64,000 nucleotides of DNA from Przewalskia tangutica (taxonomy: Eukaryota; Streptophyta; Magnoliopsida; Solanales; Solanaceae): the NCBI GenBank assembly GCA_029844215.1, contig CM056721.1, forward strand, positions 132,523,254 to 132,587,253, in the 5' to 3' direction. Below, in pieces: positions 53,265-64,000 of this stretch. Each line of letters opens with the position of its first letter. Positions within the stretch are counted from its first letter, which is position 1. A program made the position numbers and the translations under genes. Under the pieces are notes generated by a model. That model saw only the letters and a program-made list of their open reading frames with translations, did no database searches and was not told the DNA's origin.

Positions 53265-56200
53265 CATCCAATGGACACCATCTCGGTTCAATACTAGGCT
53301 CAACAGTTGGCCCATCAATCAGTTCAAGCCCAACAGTCAGCCTTTTCATTTCTCCACTAGGCCGGGGCAGCAGGGTGGACTGCTTGGGCCCCGGCCCACA
53401 CAGGCATTCTCGGCAGTGAGATCCACACAAATCGACATTGAAGTCGCGATGCACACACTTGGACTGACTCAACCCGACCCAAATTGGTACATGGACACCG
53501 GCGCTACAACACATGTTACACCCCGTATTTCCAAGGTATTAATATGAGAACGTACTCAAGGAACTAAGGTTTGAATATTTGAAGGATAGTATGATTACAT
53601 TTTCCTCCGGAAAATTTCGGAAAAATGTGAAGACGAAAAATTTATTAACTCGGAGTTAGATTCCCTAATGTGGATTTACGGGCTTAGTATTGGATTACGA
53701 AGTAATGGAATTGATGATATGAGGCCCGTCAAAATTTCACAATTTTGGGAGGGGTTCGAAAATTTTAAGTATTTTGGCTAAGTGTTAGATTATTATTTTG
53801 TGAAAGGAATTATGGGCGAGTAAGAGGGTGACATGTGTCCCTCCCCACTTGTGTAGCAAGGCTCTAATTATATATATGTATATGTATATGTACATGTATA
53901 TGTACATGTATTGCAAGAATGTCTAGAAAGGGAGATATTTTCATCCAAGTGGACAAGTGTGAAAGATATTTGTGAGATATTTTCATCAAGACAAGTGGAC
54001 CACTTAGGTCCCCCTCCACTTGTAAGATTTCATCTATATAAGAGAGGTGATAGCAAGACTTAGAGACATTTGCATAATATCTTCTTCATCCAAAACTCTC
54101 TTCTCCATTCCTTAACCTTGAGGTTTTCGAGATTCTTCAAGCATTAATGAAGAACAAGAGTTGATTATTCTCCTAGATTAAGCACCCTAACCAAGTTCTA
54201 AACCAAATTAACTCTCCAAGGGATCACAAACATGGTTTGGCCGAAAGTTAGGTGAAATTCCTAGGCTTGTTTATGAACTTTGTGGAAGTAAAACAAGAAG
54301 GAAATATGGTTACAAGCTTGTAGTAGATTCATGTGTGTGATTGGAACTTGAAGAATAAGGAGCTAAGACTAAACCATATACCGACTTTAGTGGATTGTTT
54401 TGGGCATATTTAAGGTAAGAATTATTCCTCCCCTTGAAGTAATTGGATATTACATGTTGTAGTAATTAATGAAGGAACTTGTGATTAAAAAAAATGAAGA
54501 ATAAGAAGTACATGTCACAATCTTGGCATGTTAGCCGATTGTGAGCGATTTTGTGTTTGTCGGTCGTTGGTTATTGTTGTTGTTAAACATCACCTATTAC
54601 ATGTTGGCATGAAGGAAATCTTGTTGTTAACAAGTGGATATAACTTATATAAAAGTATTTGAATATAACTTGGATTATAAGAAGTTATGAAAACAGTTTT
54701 GGTTGTAGTAGTTGGCCGAGAACACTAAATAAAAGACTATTTTTACATTGGACTATGGACTGATTTTAGCGGACTAAAGGACTGTTTTTACATTGGACTA
54801 TGGACTGATTTTAGTGGACTGTTTTGGGTAGATTAAGGGACTGAATTTTACACGTCAAGTAGGCGTGTAATCCCCTTTGGTTAAACTGTTGGTTGTGCCC
54901 TTAATTGGTGTCTTGGTTATTGATGAAATTGACATTCTAGAAAGGTGGAAAAGAAATGCGTATAAGCGGGAAGTCTTGCCAAATTTTTATAAAAGAAAGG
55001 AGATTCATTGAATAGTATAAGGGTATACTAGTATCATGAAGTTGATAGAAGTGTTATTATCATTATAGGTTGAAGTACTACTTGTGGCGTATTCTAGAGG
55101 ATTTTTTAAATGAATTCGAATTTCATTGTGGTGTTTCCTTGATTTGGAAAGAATAGGTTACTTAAGGTGTAGTAACTTGATCTTAAAAAAAAGAAGTGTC
55201 TTGGTTTTAAAAGAGTAAGTTACTTGAGTTTAAAAGTATAATTGACTTGATCTTAAAGGTGGAGAGTGTCTTGATACTACGGGTGTTAGTGTCTTGGGGT
55301 TTATAAATGAAAAAGATGACCGGCGAACGTACATGGTTCTAGTTGGTTTGTCTATAAAGAAAGTGGTTCTATCTATTTCATTAATAGTACTTTGGGTTTT
55401 ATAAAAAGTGAAGTTATTCTACTCTTAGAAGTTAAGGGTATTCATGTTGTTGATTCTATGCTTAAGGCATGTCTAAATTATTTTTAAGTCTTTACCAAGT
55501 CTTATAGGAGATGTTGGTAAGAGCTTTTAGTAAACATTGGAGTCGAGTTGATCTTGCTAAGTTATAGCACTAATGAGAAAAAGCATCGAACAAGCCACTG
55601 CAGCGTTAATGAAAAAAAAAGAATCCATAATAAATTATATCGAAATGAGTAGAATTTCCACCTGCATAGAAGCTAAGATATAACCAGTTCGTTTTATATT
55701 TTCTAGGATCACAACTGACTAGATAAAATCTCATGATATATTAATCACGGCTCATAAAATGGAAGTTGTTAGATATAGTACCCTGGGATTTCTAAAAGAA
55801 AAGTTCATTTTAAATGTTTTTGAAAAGGAAGGCATGATATTGTCCTGAAAAGGAAGGCATGGTATTATCTTAAAAAGAAAGGCAAGGTAATTGTCTTGAT
55901 TTGTTAAAATGATGGTTTATTCATTTTATGATAATAAGAGTCAAAGAATATTTTAAACTTGCATATTTTCGTTCATGATAGCCTTTCGTGCAAGTGTTAT
56001 ATTTCTATACCACCGCCTCCCTCATTGGAGGGTCGGCCATCTTATTGTGTTATTTACTTGGACGTGCTTACATGATGGAGGAATTACATGGGCATGCTTC
56101 CACTATATTGTTCCATGGACATGATTTCACGATGAAGGAATTCTGTGGGTGTGCGGCCATGATGCGGGTTCAATCCCCGGGTGATATTATTATTTCATGG

Positions 56201-57310
56201 ACTAGCTCTCCATGATGACATGTTCCCGAGATGCAGGAATTCCACGGGCATGTTATATATTATACTTTGTGCATGCCGACAGTGATGAAGGAATTCCATG
56301 GGCACGCTTTGATATTGCGGGTCTAAGACCCATGGTTGGAATTGCATAATGATTCTGATGGCGGATGACCCTGACATGGCTTTCATATTTTGAAATGGTA
56401 TTTATTTCATAATTTGAAATGACACGGTGGATCTTACTTTTTAAAATGGCATATTTTTAAAAGGCTTAGTTGACTCTCAATTGTTTATACAAAGTACAGT
56501 AGTACAGTGGTACAGTGATACAAGGTACAATTGGATTTTATTTTATATGGCATGGTTGGAGCTGGTAAGGTTTTTACTTGTCCCTGTCATCTTTTGGCCA
56601 GTTATGGTTTATTAACTGTATTTTATGTTTACATACTTAGTACTTATTGTACTGACCCCTTCGGGGGGCTGCGTTTCATGCCGCATGTTTAGGTACACAA
56701 TTTGGTGATCCTCGCTCTTGGGATCTCTACTCAGTTTTCATGGGAAAGCTCCATTATTTCGGAAGCTTGTCATGTTGGTACAGACCCTGATATGGTAGGC
56801 TTACGTACATTCAGGGGTGTGGCGGGGCCCTATCCCATCATAGGTTACTGTCCAAACTCTTAGAGGTTTGTATTCATATGTGGGCTGGATTTGCGGGAGT
56901 TGTGTATATATATTATTGACCAGTTGTACTACGGTGTTGTAGGGATGTTCCCGGCAGCCTCATCGGCTTTCCTTGTTGCTACATATACAGTTTCATTTAT
57001 TATTTGACCTATGTCTTGAAAGGGATGTGAGGGTATAAGAGGGGGTGCCCAGGTAGGGCACCAGTCGCGGTCCCGGAGTTTTGTTCGTGACAACACACAT
57101 GACCTCCGATCAAGGTACTCTCTCGTCTTATTCCAATTTGAGCAGTAGTCGTTGTATAGTTATTGGTAATGGTAATTCAATTCCAATTCGGGGTTATGGT
57201 CATAAAACTTTGTCCCCCCCTGCACCACTTGTTTTGAAAAATACCCTTCATGCCCCAAAATTGATTAAAAATTTGGTGTCTGACCGTAAATTCACAACTG
57301 ATAATTAGAT
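53265..57310 (+). pseudogene. copia-B gag tail and protease, split by a solo LTR
   Basis: The frame from about 53260 carries a Pro/Gln-rich tail and PNWYMDTGATTH with intact DTG at about 53486-53520. The solo LTR 53514-57092 enters within this block. The frame resumes at 57098 with MTSDQGTLSSYSNLSSSR, then GNGNSIPIRGYGHKTLSPP and HAPKLIKNLVSDRKFTTDN, and ends in a TAG at 57306-57308. Confidence 0.85.
53514..57092 (+). mobile_element. long solo LTR, 3579 bp, same family as 12415-15785, TSD ACACA
   Basis: It begins TGTTACACCCCGTATTTCC and ends TTGTTCGTGACA, flanked by ACACA at 53509-53513 and 57093-57097. It shares with the first copy the GGGGGCTGCGTTTCATGCCG region, the CAGGTAGGGCACCAGTCGC end and several middle blocks. 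There is a (TATATG)n-like stretch at about 53866-53911. No coding region was found. It disrupts the protease of copia-B. Confidence 0.85.
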
Positions 57311-58620
57311 TTCTATTAATTTTTATTCTCTTGGGTTTTCTGTGAAGGATTTCAAGACAGGGAGTCCTCTATTGAGGTGTGACAGTAGGGGAGATCTTTA
57401 TCCAATCACACCAAGTCTCGATTTCTCGCGTCAAGTCATGCCTTCCATTTTTGCAGCTCTTGCTCCTTCCTTGTGGAATGCTCGTCTAGGTCATCCGGGG
57501 TTGACCATTTTATCTGTCTTAGATAAAAATAAATTTATCTCTTGTAAGGGTACACGTAATACTCTGAATTGTCAATCTTGTTCCTTAGGAAAAATTGTTA
57601 AGTTTCCATTTGTAGACTTTACTTCTTATACTTTAATGTCATTTGATACTATTCATAGTGATTTATGAACGTTTTCTGTTCTGAATTCTATGGGTCATCG
57701 GTATTATGTTCTATTTTTTGATGATTATTCTAAATTTTTATGGACATTTTCAATAGCGAAAAAATCTCAAGTTTTTTCATCTTCTTAAAATTTAGAGCAT
57801 TCATTAGAACTCAATTCGAACGAAAAATAAAAAATATTCAATGTGATAATAGTAAAGAATATGACAATGGGGGTGTTTAGGGAATTTTTGTGATAAAAAT
57901 GGGATCGATTTTCGTTTTTCTTGTCCTCATATGTCTTCACAAAATGGGAAAGACGAACACAAAATTCGTACCATTAATAACATTATCCGAACGTTATTGA
58001 TTCATACTTCCGTACCCCCGTCTTTTTGGCATCATGCTCTACAAATTGCTACAAATATTCTTAACATTCTTCCTTTCAAAGGTTTGACATATTCGTCCCC
58101 TCTTCAAATTTTATATAATAGGACTCCTTCGTATTCACATCTTAGGGGTTTTGGGTGCTTGTGTTATCCATTTTTTCCGTCCACCATAATTAACAAACTT
58201 CAGGCCCGTTCTACCCCTTGTGTATTTTTGATTATCCATCAAATCATCGTGGTTATAATGTTTTGATTTATCGTCTAATCGAATAATTATTTTTCGTCAT
58301 GTAATATTTGATGAGTCTCAATTTTCGTTTGCTAAGGTAAATAGTCTCGTTCCTAGTTCGTATAATTTTTTGGATGATGGTATATCCCCGTATATTATTC
58401 ATCATCTTTCGGACATGTCCCGCCCACTGCCCGTTGGTCCCACGCCACTGTCTCGGTCCACTTTCCCTCTTCTCGTCACTGGGCCAGATTCAGCCATTGG
58501 GCTAGTCCAGCCCAATACTGGAATTGGTCGATTCGCGTCTCATTGCTCGCACTGCGATTACGGGCGTGGGCCAGCTCGCTAGCCACTTATCCCATCTCTC
58601 GTAATTTTCCAAAATTCATC
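57311..58620 (+). pseudogene. copia-B GAG-pre-integrase and integrase
   Basis: WNARLGHPGLTIL and CQSCSLGKI are the pre-integrase block. The integrase start FDTIHSDL is followed by a TGA at 57666-57668. Core blocks appear in several frames: DDYSKFLWTF, FERKIKNIQCDNSKEY, SSQNGKDEHKIRTINN, PPSFWHHALQIATNIL and SYSHLRGFGCLCYPFFP. The last part (58320-58580) is the linker with FDESQFSFAKV. Inactive. Confidence 0.82.
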
Positions 58621-59500
58621 TAATTCAGCCCCGAGTCATGGACCAGTCACTCGTAGTCAACGGGGTATTTTTAAACAAAAAAGATATTTTAATTTAAATT
58701 CTAATGTTCTTAAATCACTCTTACCCCCATAATCTCGTGTCTGCCTTAAATGACCCGATTGAAAAATTGTTATGACTGATGAATATAATGCTCTTATTGA
58801 TAGTAAGACATGAGAGTTGGTTTCTCGTCCACCTGGTGTTAATATTATTCTGTCTATGTGAATTTTTGCTCATAAGGACAATTTTGACGGTTCATTTGTA
58901 AGATATAACGATCAATTTGTAGGTGATGATAAGACTCAGCAGGTTGGTGTGGATTTTAGTGAGACGTTTAGTCCGGTGGTCAAACCGGCTACCATTCGGA
59001 CTGTGCTCAGCTTGGCTCTTTCAAAACATGGCCCATCCATCAGTTAGATGTGTTTTCTTACATGGTGACCTCAAAGAGACAGTATATATAATTATATATG
59101 CATCATCCTTTGGGGTTTAGGGATCCCAAATATCCTCATCATGTATGTTTATTGAAGAAGTTCTTATATGGGCTTAAGCAGCCCCCGAGGGCTTGGTATA
59201 AAAGGTTTGCAGATTTTGTGTCTACTATTGGTTTCTCTCACAGCAGGTCTGATAATTCATTATTCATATATCGTCGTGGTTCGTCATTGGCTTATATACT
59301 CTTATATGTGGATGATATTATCTTGACTACTTCATCTGATGTGTTACGCCAGTCTATCATGACAATGCTTAGTTCTGAGTTTGCTATGAATGACTTGGGA
59401 CCCTTGAGTTACTTTTTAGGAATTGATGTCACTCGTCATGTGGGTGGATTGTTCTTATCATAGAGGAAGTATGCATCTGAGATCATTGAGATGGCTGAGA
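58621..59500 (+). pseudogene. copia-B linker and reverse transcriptase
   Basis: The linker at about 58640-58870 is broken by stops. RT blocks are VDFSETFSPVVKPATIRT, VFLHGDLKE, then HPLGFRDPKYPHHVCLLKKF, YGLKQPPRAWYKRF and LLYVDDIILTTSSD with intact YVDD, then DLGPLSYFLGIDVTRH. A frameshift near 59090 and stops remain. Confidence 0.82.
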
Positions 59501-62200
59501 TTTCATCCTGTAAGTCCATCTTCACTCCAGTTGATACTAAACTCAAGTTGGGTGTTGCGGCTGGTTCCCTATATGAGGATCCGACCCGCTATCGCAGTCT
59601 TGCAGGGGCCCTTCAACATCTCAAGTTCACGCGACCGGATATTACATATGTCGTACAGTATGTGTGTTTGTTTATGCATTATCCCAGGATTGAGTACACG
59701 AATGCGCTTAAACACATTATTAGATACATCCAGGAGACACTTGAGTATGGTTTGCATTTATATCCTTCGTTGACGTCTACACTTGTCTCATATACAGATT
59801 CTGATTGGGGTGGCTGCCTGACACCAGACTGTCTACGTCTGACTATTGTATATTTCTTGGTAATAAGTTGGTCTCATGGTCTGCAAAACGTTAATCTACA
59901 TTATCCCGTTCTGGTGCAGAGGTCGAGTATCGAGGGGTAGCCAATGTGGTCTCCGAGTCATGTTGGTTACGTAATCTTCTATTAGAACTTCATTGTCCTA
60001 TTGAGAAAGCTACCTTGGTTTATTGTGATAATGTTAGTGTCATCTACCTTTCTGGGAATCCGGTTCAACACCAGCGCACTATGTTGACACCCAATTTTGA
60101 CCCGAATTTTCCAATTTTTGCAATAAAAGGGTGCCCAATCTATGTTTTTATTTTTTAATTTTATCTCAATTTAAACCAAATTTTATTTTAATCTTTAACC
60201 CAAAACAACCCAAAATAAATTTCCAAAGCCCATTAAACCTCCCCTAAATCATCCAACACTCCCATTCAACAACCCAAACCGTGCATCTCATTCCCTTTCC
60301 CTTGGCCAGCCCAACTCCCTCCCCAACGTCTTTTTTTTTTCTATTTTAAAAGGAATCCCTAATCCATAAGAACCTCTTCAGCCGCAGCTTCCCCCTGAGG
60401 TGAAAACCCATTTTTTTCTCTCTATCATCTCGGCGGCACACCCAGAACGAGAGCTCCCCTACACTCTCCATAGTCTCTTTATCCTTCGATCACAACGCCA
60501 TAACTACTTTTTTTTCTTCCAAAACCATCTCATCTCAAACAACCATAACTTCTCCAAGTCTCCACCATGACCGTATATCAACCATCTGTCCTCTGCTTCC
60601 ATACTATTCACGCACAAAACAGAGATCCTGGTTCCATGGCGGGTTCCGTTCGATGTCATCGTCATATGCTCGGTTAAAAAATTTGTTTAAAGACCCAATT
60701 AATTTACTTGTGATATGAGTTGTAAATCTATTCAAGATCCGCTGAAAACGATAAAAGTAAAAGAGTGGAAATTACACATCCAGAAATTATTTTCCTTATG
60801 TGTTTAATTCGATCAAGAATCTTTATGACTATATTATTCATTTTTTACTTTTATTAGTCAAATATTAAGAACGGACATACTCTCACTTCTTTGAATATCC
60901 TCTACATGTACATCACAATGGAACAACATTGCTTGGAGTTCAACTATGACGAGCGAAGGAGTCAACGCGCGAAGCAGAGCTCAAATGGAATCGTCACCCC
61001 AAGTGGGGCTCAGGTATGTGGGATATGATGCAAATGGCAGACTAGTGACTTCTTGAATGAATCACATAACTTACCAAAAGTAAAGCAATACTACTTCCTC
61101 ATTTTCAAACTTGATAGGTCATTCTTTTAAACGTTCCAAGGACTTGACTACTTGCATTAGTTTTCTTAAAAAAGAAACACATTCGATACACTTTGCACTT
61201 TCTTCAAAAATGGGAAACAAATCATTTTTTAGCTCTAACATTGAATTATTTCTGGTACACTTTGCACTTTCTTCAAAATGGGAAACAAACCATTTTAAAA
61301 CAACTTTTCGTCTCGTATTAAGAGTGTTAAGAGATTCGATCATACACAAGGTGAAATGAGGTAAAGTAAAATCGCATTGGGCCCATTGTTTTTGCCTCGC
61401 CTTTCTCTGATCCCTCACTCTCTCTCGATATTGTCTTTCGATATTGTATTCGCTTGTTGGTTGATTCTGTATATATTTATTTGAGTCACTTTAATTACTA
61501 CACTTTGACATCTCATTTCGAGAATGATTTGGTGTTTTTTAACTCTTTTACTAATTGTTTTTGCAGGTACCCGGAGACACATCCCGAAGTTAAAGCCTGT
61601 GCAGAAAAAGAAAATAAAAGCGAAAATACCGTTAAGTTCTCTTCACTCCCTCTTTATATGATTGTTGCTTGCGTTACAATCTTGTTAAATATATACTTTA
61701 TTTAAATATCTGCATGCCTAGTTTAAATATCTTCTTAGTTAGTTTAATATTTGTAGTACCTTTAGAATACATGTTAGCACAATAATTAACCTAGTTTGAC
61801 CGGATAACCGCAAGTTAGCGGATCTTAGAGGATGCCTAACCCCTTCCCTTTAGGATAATAAAGAACTCTTACCTAGAATCTCATTAAGTTTTATAGACCA
61901 TTAATTGGAGTTATTTTTAGCAGATTTTTGCTAAGTAGATGTCTTAATTCATCTTTAAAATAATTAGGTGGCGACTCCTTGAATAAATTTAGGAATCAAC
62001 CATACGTAGTACACCGTTTCTACTCTGGTTAAAATGGGGTATTACACACTAGATATATTGAGATGGACATTAATTTTGTTCTAGAATAGTAGCTCGTGGA
62101 TAGGTACGCGTCTGTCATATCTCTTCCAGATATCAAATTGCAGACATCTTTACAAATGGTCTTCCTGGCCTTTTTTTTTTAAGATTTTATATCTCGTCTC
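59491..62200 (+). pseudogene. copia-B RT end and RNase H, split by a solo LTR
   Basis: PVDTKLKLG, then SLAGALQHLKFTRPDITYVV lead to RNase H with SYTDSDWGGC. After a frameshift (about 59830-59940) VYCDNVSVIYLSGNPVQHQR follows, interrupted at 60081 by the solo LTR. Across it, the KHIEMDINFV-type end resumes at about 62047, followed by LPDIKLQTSLQMV-like decayed sequence up to the 3' LTR. Confidence 0.8.
60082..62046 (+). mobile_element. solo LTR, 1965 bp, gypsy-like, TSD CACTA
   Basis: It begins TGTTGACACCCAATTTTGAC and ends AAAATGGGGTATTACA, flanked by CACTA at 60077-60081 and 62047-62051. The right part has GGATGCCTAACCCC and TTAGGTGGCGACTCC, blocks familiar from long Solanaceae gypsy (Tat/Retand-like) LTRs; that assignment is from memory. 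Reading frames inside (61111-61359, 61454-61705) have no motifs. It disrupts RNase H of copia-B. Confidence 0.82.
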
Positions 62201-62228
62201 AACGAAGACCATCCATTATGATGGTGTG

Positions 62229-62536
62229 TGTTAAATATACATAAGTATACACATGATATACACATGTATACTTGTGTATATTGGAAGAATAGAACTTCAC
62301 GGATTAATGGGCAGCATGCCCATCTCGGGCAGTAGCCCATCTCGGATATTCACCTTGTATATTGTGTATTAGTCTTGTACCTTAATTAGTCTTGTACTAT
62401 TACCATAATTGTATATTTAGTCTCCAAATAGAATAGAGTTTTAGATGAAGAACATGAAAATAATTTTCCTATTGTAACTTGTATATATACATTTTTAATG
62501 AATGAGAATAATCAAAGAAAATGATTATGTCTTTGT
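62229..62536 (+). repeat. 3' LTR of copia-B
   Basis: It begins TGTTAAATATACATAAGTAT and follows the 5' LTR through CCTTGTATATTGTG and TTAGTCTCCAAATAGAAT. It carries an extra 19-bp repeat of GCCCATCTCGG. The right end blurs near 62520-62536 (ATGATTATGTCTTTG), so the exact border is uncertain. Confidence 0.75.
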
Positions 62537-63365
62537 TTTCATTTTATCTTGTATTTTCTATTTCTAGTATGAGTAGTTAAACTCCATAGATTGTGGTTGT
62601 TAACTCTCATGGCATTAATACGAATGAGTATTAGTTAATCTTGCTTATTAATATTTGAGTTTTGATTATCTACTTGTTTACATTTTTATTTGTCAATTTG
62701 GTGGTTGCAAACACTAAATTAAGCCCTACATATCTATTTCTTGCTTGGAAGGGGAAAAATTGGTTTGGATAATTAACAAGTAGTAAGGAATTGAGTATAT
62801 TAAAGAATTATTACTGTTTGATTAACAAAATCGAACTAGGAATAGGGAGAATTCAACTTTTATTTTACAATGGGGTCTTTTTTTATTCCTTTATGTTTGA
62901 TAAAACTCACAAGAAAAAGCTGGCTAGAATTGAAAGATTTTAGTGGAGTATTTAGCAATTGAATCATAATCACCAATCTCATGTATTTTAAGCAAGATAC
63001 TTATATTCATGAATTAGATATGTCATATTGAGATTACAACCCTGGTCTCTCTTTTAATTGAAAACCAACAAAATATTTTCTTGCATTTAAAATTTTAGTA
63101 AAATAGTCTAAAACTTAGAATTAATTACTCAATCACTCTTTTATTTGAATATTACTTTAGAAAATTACAAATTTACATACAATTTGACGTCTTAGCACAC
63201 ACTCTCCTCGTGGGATAGACCTCAACCTTTGTTGGGTTTTATTGTTGCTATGACCGTACTACGTTTCATTTGAAGTATAATGTTGTCAGTATTCATATTA
63301 GAGTTTGATTAAATTTGAATTTGTGCCGGGAAGTTTCACATTGTTGATAAACTTCCTAACATAGG
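62537..63365 (+). repeat. LTR-like fragment, U5 side of a long plant LTR
   Basis: TTCTAGTATGAGTAGTTAAA and, near the right, CTCGTGGGATAGACCTCAAC with TTGTTGGGTTTTATTG are typical of the R/U5 part of long (Athila-like) gypsy LTRs. It may be the sequence into which copia-B inserted, but the matching left part was not found before 51895. No TSD or PBS can be shown. Confidence 0.45.
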
Positions 63366-64000
63366 CGACTCTATACTTAGAACTCAAACCAAAATCTCTG
63401 ATTAATGATGAATGAGTACTTACCACTCGACCACAACTTTGTTGGTCCAACTAATGTTTACGGTCTTTATAAAATTTAATTTTGTCGAATATCTTTCAAA
63501 CCACTTTTGTTATATATAATGAAATTTCTTGTAAAATTACCCTTATCATTAAATAACTACATGAATTGCTAGTAGTCAAATTTAGATTTTAAAAATATAA
63601 TTAATAAGAATAATTTAGCATTATAATTCCCTAATAGACAATCTTTTAAGCGAGTACGAAGTCAACAAGGCCCAAGTAAAAAGAAATGGAGGGAATATTT
63701 GCTATAGCAATGAAAATTACTTGGTTAAAACCTTCTCAAATTAAAATGTTTGAATCTCTGAGTTTTGGATACTGACGTCCTACCAAATATTTCTAGTCGT
63801 TCTTTGTGTTGCATTTCGTATTAGACCACAACTTTCTTCTACATTTTCTTTTTTTTTTTTCCTTCTAAAATGTGAATTATGATGTTCTGAAGCATAAACA
63901 TCAACCAAAGTAACAAACCCTTCAAGAATTTGCTTAATTGACAAGATATTGCATTTTACTTTCTTTTTTTGTACTTTCTTTAATCCCTTGTATTACCAGG
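63366..64000. other. AT-rich end of window, nothing recognised
   Basis: No coding region, element ends or RNA genes were found. Confidence 0.5.

Larger units (their letters stand above)
51895..62536 (+). mobile_element. Ty1/copia element (copia-B), split by two solo LTRs
   Basis: The order is 5' LTR (51895-52190), PBS, gag, protease (interrupted by the solo LTR 53514-57092), integrase, RT, RNase H (interrupted by the solo LTR 60082-62046) and 3' LTR (62229 to about 62536). Without insertions it is about 5.1 kb, the usual copia size. It has many stops. The LTRs have diverged clearly more than those of copia-D, so it is older. The right end has no clean CA, and no TSD was found. Same family as copia-E. 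Confidence 0.9.

Noticed and set aside
61111..61705. Possible small genes inside the solo LTR at 60082-62046
   Set aside because: Short frames on both strands over the same bases, no motifs, and they lie wholly within an LTR with clear ends and TSD.

Overview
The window is plant nuclear DNA, most likely from a member of the Solanaceae. It is AT-rich and gene-poor. It has a plant-type intron-containing gene, Stowaway, Tourist/PIF and CACTA elements, BED-finger hAT elements, an L1-type LINE with a terminal RNase H, and a truncated SINE ending in TTG repeats that resembles the tobacco TS family. No prokaryotic features, tRNA/rRNA genes or CRISPR arrays were seen.

There is one convincing host gene, at 30857-36475 (+): three exons and 654 codons for a SANT/Myb-like plus bromodomain chromatin protein with a C-terminal AT-hook-like motif and a basic tail. 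It has a CCAAT/TATA-type promoter just after a Tourist MITE. Its 3.5-kb second intron carries a 1.27-kb PIF/Harbinger-like element full of G-rich tandem repeats.

Almost everything else is nested transposable elements, and many insertions can be ordered by their target-site duplications (TSDs). From left to right: a minus-strand copia remnant (1-4253) whose gag is split by a CACTA element (461-3629, TSD TCA); a rearranged copia element (6180-10555) whose interior is inverted relative to its own 5' LTR, with that LTR split by a solo LTR (6263-7515, TSD CAAAG); a MITE (12112-15843) holding a TRIM-like solo LTR (TSD GTGTG) and a 3.4-kb gypsy-type solo LTR (TSD ATTCT); a hAT element (15918-19293, 8-bp TSD TTTGTGAT); a PIF-like element (20688-21759); an old tandem array (about 22500-29975) invaded by two SINEs, a Stowaway MITE and a decayed copia element (24191-29232); the host gene; a MITE inside a 32-bp repeat (36822-37394); a 5'-truncated LINE on the minus strand (37675-51146, 15-bp TSD) interrupted by a second hAT (41429-44986) and by a fairly young copia element (45437-50926, TSD TTCAG); and a copia element (51895 to about 62536) of the same family as the inverted one, split by two solo LTRs (53514-57092, TSD ACACA; 60082-62046, TSD CACTA). 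The window ends in an LTR-like fragment.

All element proteins are broken by stops, frameshifts or insertions, so none looks autonomous. No new multi-gene system was found. The most unusual items are the copia element with an inverted interior, the copia insertion whose 5' LTR lacks its first 35 bp although its TSD is intact, the G-quadruplex-prone array in the host gene's intron, the bromodomain with Phe at the usual acetyl-lysine Asn position, and five solo LTRs with intact TSDs but no full-length gypsy element.
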